50,473 nucleotides of DNA from CBFDBF01 sp050287965 (lineage in GTDB: Bacteria; Pseudomonadota; Gammaproteobacteria; Chromatiales; Chromatiaceae): NCBI GenBank assembly GCA_050287965.1, contig JBNKCX010000042.1, positions 1 through 50,473 of the forward strand, in the 5' to 3' direction. Each line of letters starts with the position of its first letter. Within the stretch, counting starts at the first letter, position 1. The notes under the pieces are model-generated. The model made no database searches, was not told where the DNA came from, and worked only from the letters and a program-made list of their open reading frames with translations. Shown here one piece after another: positions 39,188 to 48,012 of the stretch. The position numbers and the translations under genes were made by a program.

Positions 39188-41857
39188 ATGTCCTATATCC
39201 TGAACAACGCCGACCCCGTCGACCTGGCCCGTTTCGGGGGCAAGGCCGCCGCCCTGGGGAATCTGGCCGCATCGAATCTTCCCATTCCTCCCTGGATCGT
39301 CATCGACCCCGAGGCCTTCGATCTGAGCGTGGGCGAAGCGCGATTGCAGGGGTTGCGGGACGAGGGTGACGCCGCCGGGATCCGCTCCCTGCTGGCGGAT
39401 ATCACCCTGCATCCGGACCTGTCGCAGGAGTTGCAGCGGGCGCTGGCCGCACTCTCCCCGAATGGTGAACGGCTGGCGGTACGTTCTTCGGCGGTGGAGG
39501 AGGACGGGGCCGAGCACTCCTTCGCCGGACAGCTGGAGAGTTATCTGTATGTTCCCGTTACCGAGGTTGCGGAACGTGTGATCGAGGTCTGGCGTTCGGG
39601 ATTCAGCGAACGGGTACTGGCCTATCGTATGGAGGCCGGATTGCCGGCCCTTCCCCGGGCGCCGGCGGTGCTGATCCAGCGCATGGTGGCCGGCGATTGC
39701 GCCGGCGTAGCCTTCTCCGCCGACCCGGTGACCGGTCGGCGGGATGTGGCGGTGATCTCGGCGGTGCACGGATTGGGGACGGCGCTGGTTTCCGGGGACG
39801 CGGATGCGGATACCTGGCGCGTGGATCGCGCGGGTAACATCATCGAACGTGGCATCGCGGAGAAGAACAGCGCGGACCGCTTCGATCCTGCCGCGCCGGA
39901 TTACCTGCGCAAGGAGCAGCTGGACGGCGATAAAAAACGGCAACCCGTTCTTTCCGATGCGGATGTCCAGCGTGTTACCGAGCTGGCCTTGAATGCCGGT
40001 CGCTGCTTTGGAAAGCCGCAGGATATCGAGTGGGCCATGGAGGATGGGGAGCTGTTCCTGTTGCAGTCCCGCCCGATTACCGCTTTGCACTCCCGGCCCG
40101 ACCCGTCCGGCGAACGTAATCTCTGGGACAACAGCAATATCGCCGAGAGTTACGGCGGTATTACCACGCCTCTCACCTTCAGTTTCGCCCGCCGGGCCTA
40201 TGAATCCGTTTACCGGGAATTCTGCCGCATCCTGCGTGTGCCGGAAGCGGTCATCGCGGCCAACGATACCACCTTCCGCCGTATGCTCGGTCTGATCAGG
40301 GGGCGGGTCTATTACAACCTGCTCTCCTGGTATCGGGTGTTGGCCCTGCTGCCCGGCTTTACCGTGAACAGACGGTTCATGGAGCAGATGATGGGGGTGA
40401 AGGAGGGGCTGCCGGAAGAGATCGTCCGGGAGTTGTCCGGTGGAAAGGCCGATCGTTTACGGGACGCGTTTCGGCTGGGCGGGAGTGTGGCCGGACTGGT
40501 GTTTAACCATTTTCTGTTGCCGCGCAAGATCGAACGGTTCTACCGGCGTTTGGATGAGGCCCTTGATCCGCGGGTGGAGTTGACCGCTTTGAACGCCGGC
40601 CGCCTCGCCGCCCATTATCATGATCTGGAAAGCAGGCTGTTGACCCGCTGGGACGCGCCGCTGATTAACGATTTCTTCGCCATGATCTTCTACGGCGTGT
40701 TGCGCGGGCTCAGTAGCAAGTGGTGCCGGGATCGGGAAGAGAGCCTGCAGAACGATCTGTTGGCGGGCGAGGGCGGCATGATCAGCGCCGAACCGGCGCG
40801 ACGCGTGCGGGAGATGGCGGAGATGATCCGGGAGGATTCCGCATTCAGCCGACTGCTGACCGAGGGCGGTCTGGAAGAGATCCTGCAGGCCATTCCAGGG
40901 AACAGGGCGTTTGCGGACGCCTATATCGCTTATCTTGATAAGTTCGGGGACCGCTGTCTGGACGAACTCAAGCTCGAGAGCTCCACGCTGCATGACGATC
41001 CGCTGTTGCTGTTTCGTTCCGTCGGCCAGTTCGCCCGTCGTTTGCGCGAGCAGGGTGGTGCCGGAGGGGCGTCGGTGGAGGCCGGGATACGGGCCGATGC
41101 CGAGGCGCGGGTGGCGGCGGCGTTGGCGGGGCATCCGTTCCGGCGCCTGGTCTATCGCTGGGTACTGAAGCACGCCCGGGCGCGGGTACGGGACCGGGAG
41201 AATCTGCGCTTCGAGCGGACCCGCCTGTTCGGCCGGGTGCGGCGGGTGTTTGTGGAACTGGGGAAACGGATGTACGCCGAGGGCCTGCTCGATCATCCCC
41301 GGGATATCTTTTATATAGAGGTGGAAGAGGCCATCGGTTTCGTGGAGGGCACCGCCAGCACCACCGATCTCGGGGGACTGGTCAGGCTGCGCCGGGCGGA
41401 GTTCGCGCGCTTCGAGCAGATGGACCCCCCGGCGGATCGGTTCGAGACCTTCGGTATGGTGTATCAGGGCAACAGCTTCGTGTCCCCGGTGCAGGCGCCG
41501 GAGGTGACGGAGGGGGATCTCAAGGGTATCGGTTGCTGCCCCGGAGTGGTGCGCGGACCGGTGCGTATCATCAGCGATCCGCGCACTGCCGTCTTGAATG
41601 CCGGGGAGATCCTGGTGGCGGAGCGCACCGATCCGGGATGGATTATGCTGTTTCCCGCGGCCGCGGGTATCCTGGTGGAGCGTGGCAGCCTGCTTTCCCA
41701 TTCCGCTATCGTCGCCCGGGAGATGGGTATCCCGGCGGTGGTGGCGGTCACCGGAATCACCCGCGCCCTCACTGACGGAGAGTGGGTGGAGTTCGACGGC
41801 GGCAGCGGCGTCATCCGCCGCATCGATCCGGAGATGGAGCCGGGCGATGAGCAGTGA
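39188..41857 (+). CDS. PEP synthase / rifampicin-phosphotransferase-like enzyme
   Basis: A cytoplasmic protein of 889 aa. The N-terminal PPDK_N/PEP-synthase ATP-binding domain (residues 10-300) includes FGGKAAALGNLAASNLPIPPWIVI, LAVRSSAVEEDGAEHSFAGQLESYL and IEWAMEDGELFLLQSRPIT. A long helical middle (310-760) is followed by the swivelling phosphohistidine domain with GSLLSHSAIVAREMGIPAVV (catalytic His838). The C-terminal PEP/pyruvate-binding barrel of true PEP synthase is missing. This three-domain layout is that of rifampicin phosphotransferase, which phosphorylates a small molecule with ATP. It probably phosphorylates an intermediate of this pathway. It begins 6 nt after the UbiA stop and overlaps the next gene. 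Confidence 0.87.
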   Translation: MSYILNNADPVDLARFGGKAAALGNLAASNLPIPPWIVIDPEAFDLSVGEARLQGLRDEGDAAGIRSLLADITLHPDLSQELQRALAALSPNGERLAVRSSAVEEDGAEHSFAGQLESYLYVPVTEVAERVIEVWRSGFSERVLAYRMEAGLPALPRAPAVLIQRMVAGDCAGVAFSADPVTGRRDVAVISAVHGLGTALVSGDADADTWRVDRAGNIIERGIAEKNSADRFDPAAPDYLRKEQLDGDKKRQPVLSDADVQRVTELALNAGRCFGKPQDIEWAMEDGELFLLQSRPITALHSRPDPSGERNLWDNSNIAESYGGITTPLTFSFARRAYESVYREFCRILRVPEAVIAANDTTFRRMLGLIRGRVYYNLLSWYRVLALLPGFTVNRRFMEQMMGVKEGLPEEIVRELSGGKADRLRDAFRLGGSVAGLVFNHFLLPRKIERFYRRLDEALDPRVELTALNAGRLAAHYHDLESRLLTRWDAPLINDFFAMIFYGVLRGLSSKWCRDREESLQNDLLAGEGGMISAEPARRVREMAEMIREDSAFSRLLTEGGLEEILQAIPGNRAFADAYIAYLDKFGDRCLDELKLESSTLHDDPLLLFRSVGQFARRLREQGGAGGASVEAGIRADAEARVAAALAGHPFRRLVYRWVLKHARARVRDRENLRFERTRLFGRVRRVFVELGKRMYAEGLLDHPRDIFYIEVEEAIGFVEGTASTTDLGGLVRLRRAEFARFEQMDPPADRFETFGMVYQGNSFVSPVQAPEVTEGDLKGIGCCPGVVRGPVRIISDPRTAVLNAGEILVAERTDPGWIMLFPAAAGILVERGSLLSHSAIVAREMGIPAVVAVTGITRALTDGEWVEFDGGSGVIRRIDPEMEPGDEQ

Positions 41858-42944
41858 GGTGGCCGGCCGGGCGGATTTTTCCCGCATCCGTTATGCCCAG
41901 TGCTGGGAGGATGCGGACATCCTGGTGGAGGCGCTGAACGTCGCCCGGGGCGGGTGCTGTCTCTCCATCTCATCCGCCGGAGACAACGCACTGGCGCTGC
42001 TGGGGGCGGGGGCGGAACGGGTGGTGGCCCTGGATATGAACCCGGCCCAACTCGCCTGTCTTGCGTTGCGTGTGGCGGCCTACCGCGAACTCTCCCACGG
42101 GGAACTGCTGGAACTGTTGGGTTCCCGTCCCAGCGGCCGCCGTCTTGATCTGTACCGGCGCTGCCGTTCTCAACTGGATTCGGATACACGCATCTTCTGG
42201 GATAACCACAGCAATGAGATCGCCGCCGGTATCGGCGGGGCCGGAAAGTTTGAACGCTACTTCGCGTTCTTTCGCAGGCGCATCATGCCCCTGGTACACG
42301 ACCGGGGGGTTATCGAGCGACTGCTGCGGGGCGGCGACCGTCCATCGCGGCTGGCCTTTTACCGACAGCATTGGGACACCTGGCGCTGGCGGTTGCTGTT
42401 CAAGCTGTTTTTTTCCCGTTTTGTCATGGGCAGGATGGGGCGCGATCCGAGTTTCTTTCGTTATGTGGAGGGCAGTGTGGCCGAGCACATCCTGAAGCAC
42501 ACCCGCTATGCCCTGACGGAACTGGATCCCGCCGACAATCCCTATCTGCACTGGATACTGACCGGCACTCACGGGGCGGCTTTACCTTATGCCCTGCGTG
42601 AGGATCGTTTCGAAATCATTCGTGAACGTCTCGATCGCATCGAGTGGCACCCGCTCTCCATCGAGAGCTATATAGGGCGTCATCCGAGGGCGCGATTCGA
42701 CGCCTTTAATCTCAGCGATATCTTTGAATACATGTCGGAGGAAAACTACACCGTACTGCTGCGGCAGCTGCTTACCGCCGCCGATCCCGGGGCCCGTCTC
42801 GCCTATTGGAATATGCTTGCGCCTCGCAAGCGTCCGCCGAGCCTGTCCGATCGCCTCAGATCCCTGGATGATCTCGCCGCCGGCCTCTACGCCAGGGACA
42901 GGGCGTTCTTCTACAGGGATTTCGTTGTGGAGGAGGTCCTGTGA
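41847..42944 (+). CDS. DUF3419 / BtaA-like 3-amino-3-carboxypropyltransferase family protein
   Basis: A protein of 365 aa related to BtaA, which moves the aminocarboxypropyl group of SAM to diacylglycerol in betaine-lipid synthesis. Seen: the N-terminal IRYAQCWEDADILVEALN, a SAM-binding loop CLSISSAGDNALALLGAGAERVVALDMNPAQL, a WDNHSNEIAAGI segment and FDAFNLSDIFEYM near the C-terminus. All fit DUF3419. No BtaB methyltransferase follows. The start at 41847 overlaps the upstream gene by 11 nt. The acceptor could be a glycerolipid or an isoprenoid alcohol; that is inference. Confidence 0.85.
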   Translation: MSSEVAGRADFSRIRYAQCWEDADILVEALNVARGGCCLSISSAGDNALALLGAGAERVVALDMNPAQLACLALRVAAYRELSHGELLELLGSRPSGRRLDLYRRCRSQLDSDTRIFWDNHSNEIAAGIGGAGKFERYFAFFRRRIMPLVHDRGVIERLLRGGDRPSRLAFYRQHWDTWRWRLLFKLFFSRFVMGRMGRDPSFFRYVEGSVAEHILKHTRYALTELDPADNPYLHWILTGTHGAALPYALREDRFEIIRERLDRIEWHPLSIESYIGRHPRARFDAFNLSDIFEYMSEENYTVLLRQLLTAADPGARLAYWNMLAPRKRPPSLSDRLRSLDDLAAGLYARDRAFFYRDFVVEEVL

Positions 42945-44290
42945 ATCCCTGGCTCGGTATCCTGTTGGTTCTGGCGGCACTGGGGATGGTGTTTCTTTTC
43001 CTGCATCTGCTGGGAAGGTTCGTTGTGCTGCATCCGGAAGTGCGCCGCAAATTGCTGCATGTATTGATGGGCTTGGTGACCGCCGGCTTTCCCTGGCTGT
43101 TCCATCAGGTCTGGCCGGTGTTGGTACTGGCCGCCGCCAGCTTTTCGGTTCTCGTCCTGGTGCGCAGCGATATGTCTCTGGTCCGGCCGTTCCGGGGGAT
43201 TCTGCACGGTGTGGAACGCCCGTCCTGGGGAGAGCTGCTGTTCCCCCTGTCCGTGGCCCTGGTGTTCGTGCTCGCCCAGGGTGATCCGCTGTTCTATAGC
43301 GTTCCGATCCTGATTCTGACACTGGCGGATGCGGTGGCCGCTCTCATCGGCGTCTACTACGGTCAGACCCAGTTCAAGACCCTCGAAGGCAGTAAATCCG
43401 TCGAGGGTTCGGTGGCCTTTTTCATAGTGACCTTCTTTTGCGTGCATGTGGCCATGTTGCTGTTTACCGACATAGGCCGGCCGGAATCTCTGTTGATCGG
43501 CGTGCTCATGGGCATCATCGTGATGATGTTCGAGGCGGTAGCCTGGCGCGGTCTGGATAACCTGTTCATTCCGGTAGCGAGTTACGCCCTGTTGAAGAGT
43601 TATCAGGATCTGGATGCGGGGGCCCTTGCGGTGCGTTTGCTGGCCATCGTTCTGCTCGGGCTGTTTTTTATGTTCTGGCGTCGCCGCAGTACCCTGGACG
43701 GCAGCGCGCTGGTCGGCGCCGGCCTTGTGGCTTACGGGGCCTGGGCCATTGGCGGCCCGTACTGGTTGCTGGTGCCGGTATCGGTGTTCGTAATCGGAAC
43801 CGTGCTTGCCCAGCGTATGCCGCCGGAGAAACGGCAAAAGATACATACGGTTTATGCGTTGCTGAGTATCATCGCCCCCGGTTTCATCTGGTTGATCCTG
43901 AGCCGCAACAGCGACTCCGCGGGGCTGTTGTTTGCCTACGCCGTGGCCTTCGCCGCCCATCTGACCATGATGGGGGTTTCCCGTGCCCATTCCGGCCGGT
44001 CTTATCTTCCTGTGCAGGGGATCGTCCCGGCGGTATTTCAGGGGCTGGTGGTGGTGATGCTGCCGTTTCTGCTGATGTGGGGTCCCGATCTGCGGCTGCT
44101 TGCGGTGCTGTTGCTGGGAGGAATCGCCCTGACCCTGACCGGCCTGGTGTTTCTGCGCTTACAACCCGCCCTGGATAACTGTCCGGGTACCCCGGAGCGC
44201 TGGACCCGTCAGGCGTTGATCGCCGGCGGTTTTTCCACCCTTGCCTGGTTGTCCGTGAGTATGGCCGATATAGGGGTCCTGACCGGATGA
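42941..44290 (+). CDS. Dolichol/phytol kinase-like membrane protein with extra C-terminal membrane half
   Basis: A polytopic protein of 449 aa. The first 220 residues resemble the SEC59/VTE5 (dolichol, phytol or farnesol kinase) and phosphatidate cytidylyltransferase group: LHPEVRRKLLHVLMGLVTAGFPWLF, then ILTLADAVAALIGVYYGQTQFKTLEGSKSVEGSVAFFIV with the nucleotide-binding Asp and Lys residues. The second half has about seven more helices and no motif I recognise. The gene starts at GTG with AGGAGGT upstream and overlaps the previous stop (GTGA). It may phosphorylate a polyprenol or lipid head group using CTP; the fused half is unusual. Confidence 0.8.
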   Translation: MNPWLGILLVLAALGMVFLFLHLLGRFVVLHPEVRRKLLHVLMGLVTAGFPWLFHQVWPVLVLAAASFSVLVLVRSDMSLVRPFRGILHGVERPSWGELLFPLSVALVFVLAQGDPLFYSVPILILTLADAVAALIGVYYGQTQFKTLEGSKSVEGSVAFFIVTFFCVHVAMLLFTDIGRPESLLIGVLMGIIVMMFEAVAWRGLDNLFIPVASYALLKSYQDLDAGALAVRLLAIVLLGLFFMFWRRRSTLDGSALVGAGLVAYGAWAIGGPYWLLVPVSVFVIGTVLAQRMPPEKRQKIHTVYALLSIIAPGFIWLILSRNSDSAGLLFAYAVAFAAHLTMMGVSRAHSGRSYLPVQGIVPAVFQGLVVVMLPFLLMWGPDLRLLAVLLLGGIALTLTGLVFLRLQPALDNCPGTPERWTRQALIAGGFSTLAWLSVSMADIGVLTG

Positions 44291-45285
44291 GGATTATTGA
44301 AGTCCCGCCGGATGTAACCGCCGATCGCTACCCCCTTTCCACGGGGCTGCCGGCATTCGACGCCGGTCTGCTTCTTCGGCAGGGGGTGGATGCGCACCTC
44401 CTGGCGGATAGCGACGGCGAGGTTGTTGCGCGGGCGTCCCTCTGGTGGAAGGACGTGCCTTCCGTTACGGGTGAGCGGCTGGGGGTCATCGGACATTTTG
44501 ACGCAGCGGACGGGGATGCGGCGGCGCAGTTGTTATCGCGCTCGCTGGAGCGGTTGCGGGAGGAGGGCCGTACCCTGGCGGTGGGTCCCATGGACGGCAA
44601 CACCTGGCGGCGGTATCGGTTTGTGACCGACCCGGGGGAGGATCCGCCTTTCTTTCTGGAGCCCGGGAACCCGCAGGCCTATCCGGATTATTTCCTCCAC
44701 GCCGGCTTCGAACCCATGGCGCGCTATACCTCGGCGCGGGTAACGGATCTGAATATTCGCGACGAGCGGATCCCCGGTGCGATTGAGCGCTTACGCAAAG
44801 CCGGTGTTCGCTGGCGTCCTCTGGATATGAGCCGTTTCGAGGAGGAGCTTCGTGCCATATACCGGCTGTCGCTGCGCAGTTTTACCTCGAACTTTCTCTA
44901 TACACCCATCACGGAAGAGGAGTTCCTCGTCCAATACCGGGTGATAAAGCCCCATGTGCAGCCGGATCTGGTCCTGATGGCGGAACAGGACGGAGAACTT
45001 CTGGGTTATCTGTTTGCCATACCGGACCTCAATCAGGCCCGGCGTGGCGAGACAATCGATACCTTTATAATAAAGACCGTCGCCGTGCTGCCCGGTCACC
45101 GCAGCTCGGGACTCGGCAGCGCGTTGGTGGCGGAGAGTCAGCGCATTGCCCATGAGCGGGGTTACCGCTGCGCCATCCATGCACTCATGCATGAAAGCAA
45201 CAGCTCCCGGAATATTTCCGCTCATTATGCGCAACCCATGCGTCGTTATACCCTTTATCAGAAGCGTCTGGTGCCTGGCGGATGA
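44287..45285 (+). CDS. Double-GNAT acyltransferase-like protein
   Basis: A cytoplasmic protein of 332 aa with two GNAT-like halves. The N-terminal half (LLADSDGEVVARASLWWKDVP; GVIGHFDAADGDAAAQLLSRSLERLREEGRTLAVGPMDG) resembles the GNAT repeat seen next to lipid ligases. The C-terminal half has motif A: FIIKTVAVLPGHRSSGLGSALVAESQRIAHERGY. It could N- or O-acylate a pathway product or carry a CoA thioester. Start and stop overlap the neighbours by 4 nt (ATGA) on both sides. No substrate can be named. Confidence 0.78.
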   Translation: MRIIEVPPDVTADRYPLSTGLPAFDAGLLLRQGVDAHLLADSDGEVVARASLWWKDVPSVTGERLGVIGHFDAADGDAAAQLLSRSLERLREEGRTLAVGPMDGNTWRRYRFVTDPGEDPPFFLEPGNPQAYPDYFLHAGFEPMARYTSARVTDLNIRDERIPGAIERLRKAGVRWRPLDMSRFEEELRAIYRLSLRSFTSNFLYTPITEEEFLVQYRVIKPHVQPDLVLMAEQDGELLGYLFAIPDLNQARRGETIDTFIIKTVAVLPGHRSSGLGSALVAESQRIAHERGYRCAIHALMHESNSSRNISAHYAQPMRRYTLYQKRLVPGG

Positions 45286-46844
45286 ATATCGCGGCCATTC
45301 TGCAGCGCCAGGTGCAGCAGCGACCGGACGCCATCGCCGTTATCGATACCTTCAAAGGTGCTGAACGCCGTTGCACCTTCGCACAGCTGGCCGCCGATTC
45401 CTCCCGGACCGCGACACTGCTTCGTGAACGGGGCATCGGAAAGGGAGACCGGGTGTTGGTGTTTCAGCCCATGTCCTATGAACTCTATGAGGTGTTACTG
45501 GCGATATTTAAACTGGGCGCGGCGGCGATGTTTATCGATCCTTCTGCCGGTCGCAAGCATATTGCCCAATGTTGCGAGATCGGGGAGCCGGCGGCACTGA
45601 TCGCCGGTGCACGCGCCCACCTGCTGCGACTGGTCTCCGCAGGTCTTCGTCGCATCCCGAAAAAATTCGTGATCGGATCCTATGCCCCCGGGGCGGTATC
45701 CTTGCGGCGGGCAAACAGGCTGCCACAGCTGGAAGGGATCGAAGAGTGCCAAGCGCAAGACCCGGCACTGCTCACCTTTACCAGCGGCAGTACGGGAAAA
45801 CCGAAAGCGGCGTTGCGCAGCCACGGCTTCCTGGTGGCGCAGCATCGGGCGTTGCAACGAGCCCTTGATCTGCGGCCGGGGGAGGTGGACCTTACGACCC
45901 TGCCGGTATTTCTGCTCGCGAACCTGGCCTCCGGTCTGACCAGCGTTATTCCGGATGCGGATCTGCGTTTCCCCGGCGCCATAGAAGCGGGGCCGGTGGT
46001 CGAGCAGATGGAACACAACGGCGTGACGCGCAGCGCCGGCTCTCCCGCTTTTTACAGCCGTCTGGTGGAGTTCTGCGAATCCAGGGGAAAGGGGCTGGCC
46101 ACATTGCGCCGGATCGATACCGGCGGGGCGCCGGTGTTTCCGTGTCTGCTGCAGCGGTTACGACTGATCGCGCCGGATATACGGATCACCGCCGTATACG
46201 GCTCCACCGAGGCGGAGCCGATGGCCCACGTGTCCTGGAGCGAGATGTCCGAGGATGATCTGCGGGAGATGCGGTCGGGTAAGGGACTCCTCGCCGGCGC
46301 GCCGGTTGCGGATGTTGAACTGCGTGTGCTGCCGGACAGGTTCGGCGTGCCCATCGGTCCCTTTGCGGGAGACGAGTTCGCCGCCCACTCTCTTCCGCCC
46401 GGCGAGGTCGGTGAGATCGTGGTGACCGGTGATCACGTTCTTAAAGGTTATCTGCATGGAGCGGGTGACGGCGAGACCAAGTTCGAAGTGGACGGGGAAC
46501 GTTGGCACCGGACGGGGGACGCGGGTTTTATGGATGAACAGGGTCGGCTCTGGTTGCTCGGGCGGTGCGTTGCGCGTATCGAAGACGGAAAAGGTCGCCT
46601 CTATCCCTTCGCCGTGGAATGCGCGGCCCAGTGTATCGCCGGTGTTCGGCGCAGCGCCATGGTCGCCTATAAGAGTCGGCGTGTGCTGTTGATCGAAGCC
46701 GGAAGTCCGTTGGAGCCGGATCAGGTGATGAAGGATCTGCGATGGGCGGAACTGGACGAGGTGCGTCTGGTGGAACAGATTCCCGTCGACAAACGTCACA
46801 ACGCAAAAGTGGATTACACCCGCGTTTACGAATTACTGGAATAG
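45282..46844 (+). CDS. Acyl-AMP ligase / fatty acid CoA ligase family (OleC-like)
   Basis: An adenylate-forming enzyme of 520 aa. The P-loop LTFTSGSTGKPKAALRSHGF is at 164-183, ITAVYGSTEAEP near 308, HRTGDAGFMDEQGRLWLLGR near 412, and the C-terminal catalytic Lys is in PVDKRHNAKVDYTRVYELL. It activates a carboxylate (fatty acid or beta-hydroxy/beta-lactone type acid) as the AMP ester. The overall sequence feels closer to OleC and 'fatty acid CoA ligase family' proteins than to ordinary acyl-CoA synthetases. Last gene of the seven-gene operon; it overlaps the GNAT gene by 4 nt. Confidence 0.88.
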   Translation: MNIAAILQRQVQQRPDAIAVIDTFKGAERRCTFAQLAADSSRTATLLRERGIGKGDRVLVFQPMSYELYEVLLAIFKLGAAAMFIDPSAGRKHIAQCCEIGEPAALIAGARAHLLRLVSAGLRRIPKKFVIGSYAPGAVSLRRANRLPQLEGIEECQAQDPALLTFTSGSTGKPKAALRSHGFLVAQHRALQRALDLRPGEVDLTTLPVFLLANLASGLTSVIPDADLRFPGAIEAGPVVEQMEHNGVTRSAGSPAFYSRLVEFCESRGKGLATLRRIDTGGAPVFPCLLQRLRLIAPDIRITAVYGSTEAEPMAHVSWSEMSEDDLREMRSGKGLLAGAPVADVELRVLPDRFGVPIGPFAGDEFAAHSLPPGEVGEIVVTGDHVLKGYLHGAGDGETKFEVDGERWHRTGDAGFMDEQGRLWLLGRCVARIEDGKGRLYPFAVECAAQCIAGVRRSAMVAYKSRRVLLIEAGSPLEPDQVMKDLRWAELDEVRLVEQIPVDKRHNAKVDYTRVYELLE

Positions 46845-47153
46845 TGTCGGAGTGGAGCTTTCTACTGCGGCCTGTTCTGGTTGGGTTGCTAACGCAAAGG
46901 ACGCAAAGACGCGGAGGCGCAGAGAATAATAGTTTGAAAACTCTGTGTCCTGTACGTTAACTTCTCGAGGTTCAGTGAAGGCGCTAACCGGCGCTAAGCA
47001 AACATTCGGGCAATGCTTTGTGGAAGCAAACCGGTCTGATATTCTCCATAAATAGCAGGGTATAAAGACAAGGCAGGATGGGATTTCTAAATCAATCTAA
47101 TCTGATTTCATTGATTGTATTTATTCTGAAAGTTGAGAGAGGGCCACAATCCT
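46845..47153. other. Repeat-bearing spacer after the HMGR operon
   Basis: The 309 bases between the ligase gene and the decayed gene copy contain the repeat described at 46889-46962. Beyond it is AT-rich sequence with no gene or terminator that I can support. Confidence 0.5.
46889..46962. repeat. Intergenic repeat (ACGCAAAGGACGCAAAGACGC type) with inverted end
   Basis: Direct short repeats CGCAAAGG / CGCAAAGACGCGGAGGCGCAG are followed, after an AT-rich centre, by the partly complementary CTCTGTGTCC and TACGTTAAC. This is the same style of element as the TTTACCAC repeat at 22819 but a different subtype, and is common between genes in proteobacteria. Confidence 0.5.
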
Positions 47154-47342
47154 ATGACGATACAGCATGCGTCGGTGATCCTTGCGGCGGTATTTTTTTA
47201 GCAGCAAGTCCGGTTGCATTTGCGGAGTGTCCCATGACGGCGTATGGCGATGCGGCTCACAAGCAGACAAGTCTGCAGATGTCGGGTGGTGTGCGTCTTG
47301 CAATCGAAGGCCAGGCGCTGCGCGTGGAGATTTCTGACGGCC
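47154..47342 (+). pseudogene. Truncated, frameshifted copy of the secreted protein gene at 48013
   Basis: From ATG 47154 the frame MTIQHASVILAAVFF meets a stop after a run of seven T (47193-47199). One more T would restore the frame and give LAASPVAFAECPMTAYGDAAHKQTSLQMSGGVRLAIEGQALRVEISDGR, which lines up over its whole length with LATSSAALAECPMTAYSGAAHNQSSLRMSSGVRLTIEDQALRVENSDGR of the intact gene 860 nt downstream. The similarity also includes the bases just before the ATG. It stops abruptly at about 47342, where a GGAAAACCGGGACAGAG repeat begins. Confidence 0.75.
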
Positions 47343-47372
47343 GGGGAAAACCGGGACAGAGAGCAATTGTTT
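47343..47372. repeat. Dispersed repeat copy at the pseudogene break
   Basis: GGGAAAACCGGGACAGAGAG followed by CAATTGTTTC matches the copy at 6148-6173 in all but a few bases. It sits exactly at the point where similarity of the decayed gene to its paralogue ends. Confidence 0.55.
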
Positions 47373-47434
47373 CTAAAATTAGAGGATATTCTTCTCTGAG
47401 CCGGTTTCTTATTTTTTCTAAAAGGTCGGATCCT

Positions 47435-47827
47435 ATGAAAAATATACTAGTTATTTGTGCAATCGTAATATTGCTGCAGGGTTGTGGCGAAGATATTTCA
47501 ACGCAGATTGAGGGCGTGCGATGGGTGAGTGCAAAAAGAGATTCGAATTGGCATCTCAGATTTATAAACGGTGAGCTTCACACGTGCCTGGAAGAGCCGG
47601 ATAAGCCGGGGTATAAGATATTATTTAATACATGGAAAATGGTAGCCAACTATAAGATAGATGATGGAAAATTAGTTACTGTATATAAAGACAATGAAAG
47701 ACGCATTTCTAATATAAGAATAGAGGGTGAGGGTGATTCCAGGGTGCTGGTGGTTACTGATCAATCGGAAGAGAAAACAAGCGAACATAGATATGTAATA
47801 GCAACAAGAAGCAATTGCCCGATTTGA
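47435..47827 (+). CDS. Small lipoprotein of unknown function
   Basis: The protein has 130 aa. A signal peptide with lipobox (ILLQGC) begins at ATG 47435; AAAGG lies 8 nt upstream. The mature protein is small, beta-rich and hydrophilic (GVRWVSAKRDSNWHLRFINGELHTCLEEPDKPGYKILFNTWKMV...) with two further Cys. Its base composition is more AT-rich than the operon upstream, which may mark a recently acquired region. No family is recognised. The open frame extends upstream to 47078 but that part is the tail of the decayed paralogue. Confidence 0.65.
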   Translation: MKNILVICAIVILLQGCGEDISTQIEGVRWVSAKRDSNWHLRFINGELHTCLEEPDKPGYKILFNTWKMVANYKIDDGKLVTVYKDNERRISNIRIEGEGDSRVLVVTDQSEEKTSEHRYVIATRSNCPI

Positions 47828-47859
47828 TCAAGGGGTTGTTGAATTCCGCCCAACGGAAA

Positions 47860-47998
47860 AGCCGGAGAAAAACCGAGATCGGATCACATTGTTTCTAATA
47901 TTAGCGTTTATTGTGTTCCGACCCGGGTTTTTACGGGGTCGGAGAGCAATTGTTTCATAATATTCGGAAATAATCGGGGTCAGACCCATTTTTGAGGG
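47860..47998. repeat. Cluster of GGGTCGGAGAGCAATT / GGGTCAGACCC repeats
   Basis: Several degenerate copies occur in direct and inverted orientation: AACCGAGATCGGATCACATT, TTCCGACCCGGGTTTTTAC, GGGGTCGGAGAGCAATTG and ATCGGGGTCAGACCCATTTT. The first two are rough inverted copies of each other. This pattern suggests repeated insertion or rearrangement of a short REP-like element between the two small secreted protein genes. Confidence 0.5.
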
Positions 47999-48012
47999 GG
48001 GATCACAACCTC

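Noticed and set aside
40457..41887. 476-aa antisense frame over the PEP-utilising enzyme
   Set aside because: Same reason: the forward strand encodes a clear two-domain enzyme, while the antisense product is low-complexity and His/Gln-rich.
42911..43990. 359-aa antisense frame over the kinase-like membrane protein
   Set aside because: Gln/His-rich product typical of the complement of membrane-protein codons; no start signal.
47078..47434. N-terminal extension of the lipoprotein gene
   Set aside because: The extension is the decayed remains of the paralogous secreted protein; the lipoprotein has its own start and signal peptide at 47435.
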